Position numbers and translations under genes: made by a program
Shown here: positions 60,901 through 64,000 of the stretch, in pieces
Position numbering within the stretch: position 1 is the stretch's first letter
Layout: each line of letters begins with the position of its first letter
Assembly (NCBI GenBank): GCA_035493595.1
Contig: DATJHZ010000497.1
Coordinates: 1 to 64,000, forward strand
DNA length: 64,000 bases
Source of the DNA: DATCRE01 sp035493595
GTDB taxonomy: Bacteria; Bacteroidota; Bacteroidia; Cytophagales; Cyclobacteriaceae
Reading direction: 5' to 3'
Notes under the pieces: generated by a model
Database searches by the model: none
What the model was told of the DNA's origin: nothing
The model's input: only the letters and a program-made list of their open reading frames with translations

Positions 60901-62965
60901 TGATGTATCGCTTCGTGAAGTGCGTGATGCCATCACGAAGTATGGTGAGACGAGATCATTATCCCAGGATGAGATTAATACCAAAATACGTGAGTTAAAA
61001 CGTGTAGGTAAACTGGTGTCTGCATTGGAGGATGTTCAGAATAAATTACGTCCGCTTCGTAGTGGAGTTCAGCGTGATAAACTCACTGACCAGGAGCGCC
61101 GCATGCAGCGTGAGATTAAAGAGGCAATGAAAGATTTGCCGGTTGATGAAGCAGAGCAGGCTGAAGCATGGAAAAATGCACTTGATGCTGTAAAGTCAAG
61201 ACTTAAAAATAGTATTACTGATCTTGAGGAACAGATTAAAACCGGGGCTAAAACGCCAAAGAAAAAAGGTATTGAGTATGATCAGGAGGCTAAAGATTTA
61301 AAACAACAGCGCGATGATCTGAAAAAAATATTGGAAGCCACTGAGGGCAAGCAGACTTTATCCGATGAGCAGAAAACCAGAAATGCTGTAAATGCTACTC
61401 AAAAGGCTATTGATGAGTATGAACGCCGTATATCAGAAAAGGATTTTTCAGTTAAGCAGAAGTCAACCACTAAAGAAACTCAGGAGTTAAAAGATCTTCG
61501 CGATGCCAGAGATAAACTGAAATTCACTTACAAGCAACTTGAAAAAGATTTAGGCGTGGCTGATAAGAAGCGTCTTGAGAATTATAAAAAAGCTATCAAA
61601 AAATCAGTCTCTTCTTACGAAGATCGAATTAAAAAGAAAGATTTTACAAAACCTGTAAAAGCAAAGCCATTAGCATTAGACAAAGAAGCCTCTGACTTAA
61701 AATTGGAGCGCGATAAAATAAAAGCTCAGTTTGATGTTGAGCAAGAAAAGGTAAGGTTGGCTAATAGGCCAATGAGTGAAAAGATATGGGATACAGCGGT
61801 AGACGTATGGAATTTACCAAAATCATTTCTTGCGTCTATTGATATGTCTGCTCCATTCCGCCAGGGTGCCTTATTATCGGCTGCTAATCCAAAAGCTGGT
61901 GGCAGATCATTTGTCGAAATGTTTAAGCAGGCATTCTCTCAAAAGAAAGCTGATGAATGGCTATTGAAGTTAAAGGATAGTCCAGAGTATCAGTTGATGA
62001 AACAGAGCAAACTTTATATTGCTGAGTCAAATACAAAATTAACTGCGAAAGAAGAACAATTCTTATCCAATCTTGCCAGTAAAATACCTGTTATTGGAAG
62101 ACTGGTAAAAGGTAGTGAACGTGCTTACTCAGGATATCTAAACAAACTTCGTGTAGATGTTTTTGCTAATGGTGTTGATCGATTAATGGAGCAAGGTATC
62201 ACGCCAGAATCAAATCCTGAAGCATATAAGGCATGGGCAAGCTTTATTAATAACGCCACCGGACGTGGAAATCTTGGAGCCCTCGAAACTTCTGCTACAG
62301 TGCTTAATGGATTCTTCTTCTCTCCAAGATATTTAGCCTCAAGAGTTAATTTATTGAATCCGGTTACATACGCAAAGATGCCAGCGCCAGTAAGGAAAAT
62401 GGCAATAAAAAATATTTTGGCTTATGCTGCTTTTGGAACATTAGTTATAACCCTGGCGGCAGCTGCTGGAGCAGATGTTGAACATGATCCTCGCTCTTCT
62501 GATTTTGGAAAAATTAAAATAGGGAATACTCGATATGATTTATGGGCTGGCTTTCAGCAAATCATTAGGCTTATTGCTCAATTGGCTACCGGAGAACGAA
62601 AAAGCACTACTACTGGAGAAATTATTAAAATTGATGGTAAGAAGTTTCCATTTGAGGATAGAAGCGATGTGATTAAACGCTTCTTCCGCTCTAAATTAGC
62701 ACCAACAGCCAGCACAGCGGTTAATTTATTGACAGGAAAAGATGTTGTCGGTAATGAGGTAACTATCCAAGGAGAAGCTATTAAAAATGTTATTCCATTA
62801 TATCTTCAGGATATTGCTTCTATCTATAAAACAGAAGGACCAACAGTGCTTATTGAATCAATGATCCCTGCATTCTTTGGCATCGGAGTGCAGAATTATG
62901 AAGCTAAAAAAGCTGGCAAAAAGAAGAAAAAGCAACGTGAGGATAGCTTAGGATTCACGTATTAA
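57971..62965 (+). CDS. giant ejected/internal virion protein (1664 aa)
   Basis: A 1664-aa protein in several parts: a charged N-terminus, a hydrophobic Gly/Ala segment near residues 415-435 (MATSAVGALIGGGAIGGLST), a long low-complexity Glu/Gln/Ser region (about 440-640), coiled coils from about 770 to 1270, and a C-terminal domain with YLNKLRVDVFANGVDRLMEQ, ASFINNATGRGNLGALE, FFFSPRYLASRVNLL and a membrane-like helix (ILAYAAFGTLVITLAAAAG). The last block is like the large polyvalent protein domains of phage ejection proteins. It probably enters the cell ahead of DNA; membrane insertion is inferred. Confidence 0.65.
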   Translation: MGKQVKGWVPPEDAVESTVIEESGSSEGTPSWTPPADAIVSEPVKKKDQSVSSSDSSVPGEPSGKSTTNIQLSDQQKQTLLKNTAPKTEQQKLFESTQKTADERSAREFVTGEKESKDFISSLTSTIHSGIVDQLPKEYYTQRLRMSKGDFTDLYDKRSDLNAFGADSFTNKLPKGTSLNDFTEWNLKQPSAISKKSINERAKIFLTEKLGAKGFEDLKSQFAVKNVEQRLGFEKNIEEQNIEAGSKLKGVIQDLKEVNGAGDFLSFAGNMIGQAVYRAPTSIVGGPTGSIISESAAIYDRQLDLIAENESQKEGRPVTRAEVVERGLDKPAEGQALAVLAGSLDALSEFNLIGMFKKAAGKQLTQSMAKQFAKGFVRGAAPEVATEVAQGELEEFAASKGAGVEYHPDGWRMATSAVGALIGGGAIGGLSTVKLSEHQQEQSAPELVKEQTENLSSTDTHFIEQAADVIDKKVQGSPDDATVALEKPKEEEPVSNVTIEHTLPTTKPEDNAIQEQRTEEILQRQPEETGSSGSERGRVERSQQGESTTGESGQEEKPATQNEGTEENQINDESLQQQKETEAGIGGTVQGTEEQTQPSEGSEESSSNRGSGGNEKIRQGEDGGNGTEGQKEVNKKSLLNRAYKGATDEQVKASIEKHGLNYEVESHVAAEKSAANFIKDVGIDNAIEAVRKNEVDDGAAAFVWSKAIDDVGEKLSKTSSPEEIKTLTDQQTALIDEFDKKARSGGRFISALQEVYRSSDFGYSKDYQVKKYKEVNNGKISSEIEAKFTELEKQLKEVNAKLKAYEESQAKSKSKESVQNLRVDLQAQKEKRIKLAAEKKAKIDEFFNSLKVKNEPGKLNSITQVIGEAVWNGSIEVMRKAVMAGADVAMAIQSGIDYINEHYRGDDFKEEDFRTMMQPGIEQLIPSSEESKISKPKMKDGKLIIPSAMVRQLVEEGVDNIEDLTQSIHDLIKDEMPDVSLREVRDAITKYGETRSLSQDEINTKIRELKRVGKLVSALEDVQNKLRPLRSGVQRDKLTDQERRMQREIKEAMKDLPVDEAEQAEAWKNALDAVKSRLKNSITDLEEQIKTGAKTPKKKGIEYDQEAKDLKQQRDDLKKILEATEGKQTLSDEQKTRNAVNATQKAIDEYERRISEKDFSVKQKSTTKETQELKDLRDARDKLKFTYKQLEKDLGVADKKRLENYKKAIKKSVSSYEDRIKKKDFTKPVKAKPLALDKEASDLKLERDKIKAQFDVEQEKVRLANRPMSEKIWDTAVDVWNLPKSFLASIDMSAPFRQGALLSAANPKAGGRSFVEMFKQAFSQKKADEWLLKLKDSPEYQLMKQSKLYIAESNTKLTAKEEQFLSNLASKIPVIGRLVKGSERAYSGYLNKLRVDVFANGVDRLMEQGITPESNPEAYKAWASFINNATGRGNLGALETSATVLNGFFFSPRYLASRVNLLNPVTYAKMPAPVRKMAIKNILAYAAFGTLVITLAAAAGADVEHDPRSSDFGKIKIGNTRYDLWAGFQQIIRLIAQLATGERKSTTTGEIIKIDGKKFPFEDRSDVIKRFFRSKLAPTASTAVNLLTGKDVVGNEVTIQGEAIKNVIPLYLQDIASIYKTEGPTVLIESMIPAFFGIGVQNYEAKKAGKKKKKQREDSLGFTY

Positions 62966-63005
62966 AAATTATGACTAAATTTACTCATCCTTAATAATAT
63001 TCACT

Positions 63006-63509
63006 ATGGTTAACGAGACACTATTTCACAATGAAAGCGCGGTCTTCAGGGCTGTTACCGGCGGAGCCTACAACATTCCAAACTCATACGGGGATATTAT
63101 GGCCGGAACATCTTTCCCAAAGAAAGGCACTATTCCAATCGCAGTAACGTCTCTTGGCACAATCACATCAGGAGGTAAATGCGTTCGTGGAGTTGGCACT
63201 CAGTTCACAAGATTATTAATAGGAAGTTATTTGTATGACGGTAATGTACTTCGTCAGATTGATTATATCGTGAGTGATACCATGCTTTTCTTAAAGCAGG
63301 CATTTCCTACTGATATTTCTGTGGGAATAGCATTGAAATTTGTGGAGCGTCAATATTATAAAATGATTATTGCCACCAGTACCGATTCAGCCAATCCTGC
63401 TATTTTACAAGAAGCACCATTCAGGCCTAACGATAAAGTGTTTGATGGCGGCGCACCTTACAGCTACGATGCAACAACTGGAGAAATTTCTTTCCAGGTT
63501 AGTCAATAA
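63006..63509 (+). CDS. putative virion protein
   Basis: A 167-aa beta-rich protein: VRGVGTQFTRLLIGSYLYDG, VSDTMLFLKQAFPTDISVG. This phrase occurs in structural proteins of phages, likely fibre-end or collar-like. It stands alone after a 40-bp AT-rich gap behind the giant protein. Confidence 0.55.
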   Translation: MVNETLFHNESAVFRAVTGGAYNIPNSYGDIMAGTSFPKKGTIPIAVTSLGTITSGGKCVRGVGTQFTRLLIGSYLYDGNVLRQIDYIVSDTMLFLKQAFPTDISVGIALKFVERQYYKMIIATSTDSANPAILQEAPFRPNDKVFDGGAPYSYDATTGEISFQVSQ

Positions 63510-63560
63510 TACCGGATAAATAAGGTATTCTTGAACTATAGTTAAAGGTTAGGTAAATTT

Positions 63561-63776
63561 ATGGGGAAGAAGTTACCCATAAAGATGATGAACGGGATAT
63601 ATGCACTATTCTTACTTGGTTTAGCCTTGATGTACACTTCGAATAGGAGGATGCAAAAGAAAAATATAAACCAGGATTCGATCATCAAAAATCTTAATGA
63701 ACGGCTTTCAATAAGCAATCAAAAAGTTAATGACCTTGAAGAAAAAATTGCTAAACTGATTCAGAGATATGAGTAA
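63561..63776 (+). CDS. membrane-anchored coiled-coil protein (lysis-module type)
   Basis: A 71-aa protein with one N-terminal membrane helix (MNGIYALFLLGLALMYTSN, residues 10-28) and a coiled coil to the end (IIKNLNERLSISNQKVNDLE). This is the layout of inner-membrane spanins and some holin regulators; the next two genes also look lysis-related. Assignment is tentative. Confidence 0.5.
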   Translation: MGKKLPIKMMNGIYALFLLGLALMYTSNRRMQKKNINQDSIIKNLNERLSISNQKVNDLEEKIAKLIQRYE

Positions 63777-63900
63777 CAAGAAAAAATCACCAAAAAAAGT
63801 TGCTAAGAAGAAACCAATCGTGAAATCTTCTAAGTCTAAAACAGCAACCACGTTGGACTCAACGCCAGAAAACCCATCACCAATTCCTCCACATAAATAA
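63769..63900 (+). CDS. small Lys/Pro-rich protein (43 aa)
   Basis: Frame MSNKKKSPKKVAKKKPIVKS to a Pro-rich end (PENPSPIPPHK), overlapping the upstream gene by eight bases. A strongly basic N-terminal half and a Pro-rich end could bind nucleic acid or the envelope. Function unknown. Confidence 0.5.
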   Translation: MSNKKKSPKKVAKKKPIVKSSKSKTATTLDSTPENPSPIPPHK

Positions 63901-63906
63901 CGGAGG

Positions 63907-64000
63907 ATGAATTTTATTAATAAAGTTTATAAATGGCTTTCTGCTCAGGATGCCATTCTTATCATTGTCATAGCTATTGTAATGAATCGTTTTACAAGCT
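63907..64000 (+). CDS. partial CDS, holin-like N-terminus
   Basis: ATG 63907, preceded by CGGAGG (a good ribosome-binding site), opens MNFINKVYKWLSAQDAILII and continues into the right edge. A membrane helix (AILIIVIAIVMN) starts at about residue 15. Position suggests a holin; the gene is truncated by the window. Confidence 0.5.
   Translation, partial: MNFINKVYKWLSAQDAILIIVIAIVMNRFTS

Overview
The window is an AT-rich segment of a tailed double-stranded DNA bacteriophage genome. A host in the Bacteroidota is likely: some intergenic regions carry promoter-like TTTG / TAnnTTTG boxes, the small hypothetical proteins are of a type common in Bacteroidota phages, and the replicative ATPase has the variant P-loop often seen in elements of that phylum. 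Order and size of the virion genes (TerL about 710 aa, portal about 800 aa, acidic scaffold-like protein, capsid protein of 484 aa, fibre, three small connector-like genes, a 1376-aa muzzle-like protein, then very large internal or ejected proteins) suggest a short-tailed phage of the crAss-like type or a relative. That placement is inference; no database was searched.

Layout. (1) 1-9.8 kb: a leftward operon of small overlapping genes of mostly unknown role, with a serine recombinase, a pentapeptide-repeat protein and several tiny membrane peptides. (2) 9.8-11.8 kb: an unusual islet with a GC-rich nested palindrome and terminator, a cluster of 10-bp CCGGGA(T/G)AGT repeats, an AT-rich hairpin, a structured leader, and two rightward LAGLIDADG-like genes bracketed by an identical 20-bp sequence. 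(3) 11.8-12.2 kb: five tRNA genes (Pro, Gln, His, Leu, Leu). (4) 12.2-19.8 kb: a second leftward block with a C5-cytosine methyltransferase, a MazG-like protein, a DnaB-N/RepA-like replicative helicase and small conserved phage genes, interrupted by one rightward gene at 18.8 kb. (5) 19.9-29.9 kb: rightward recombination and metabolism genes: RecT-like annealing protein, a roughly 340-nt candidate structured RNA, a RecE-like nuclease, an SSB-like protein, a three-enzyme set resembling ADP-heptose synthesis (nucleotidylyltransferase, PfkB kinase, GmhB-like phosphatase), a second HAD protein, an SNF2-like helicase and a VRR-NUC nuclease. (6) 30-64 kb: small membrane proteins, then packaging, capsid, fibre, tail and ejection proteins, ending in what may be the start of a lysis module.

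How it works together. RecT, RecE-like, SSB-like, SNF2-like and VRR-NUC proteins form a phage recombination set beside the DnaB-type helicase. The methyltransferase and possibly the pentapeptide protein may counter host restriction. A shared sequence close to TTAAYATYTGTTAATAT lies in front of several transcription units and may be a phage-wide regulatory site. The strongest candidates for something undescribed are the structured RNA at 20.8-21.1 kb, the LAGLIDADG-pair cassette with its repeats and leader, and the split heptose-type pathway.
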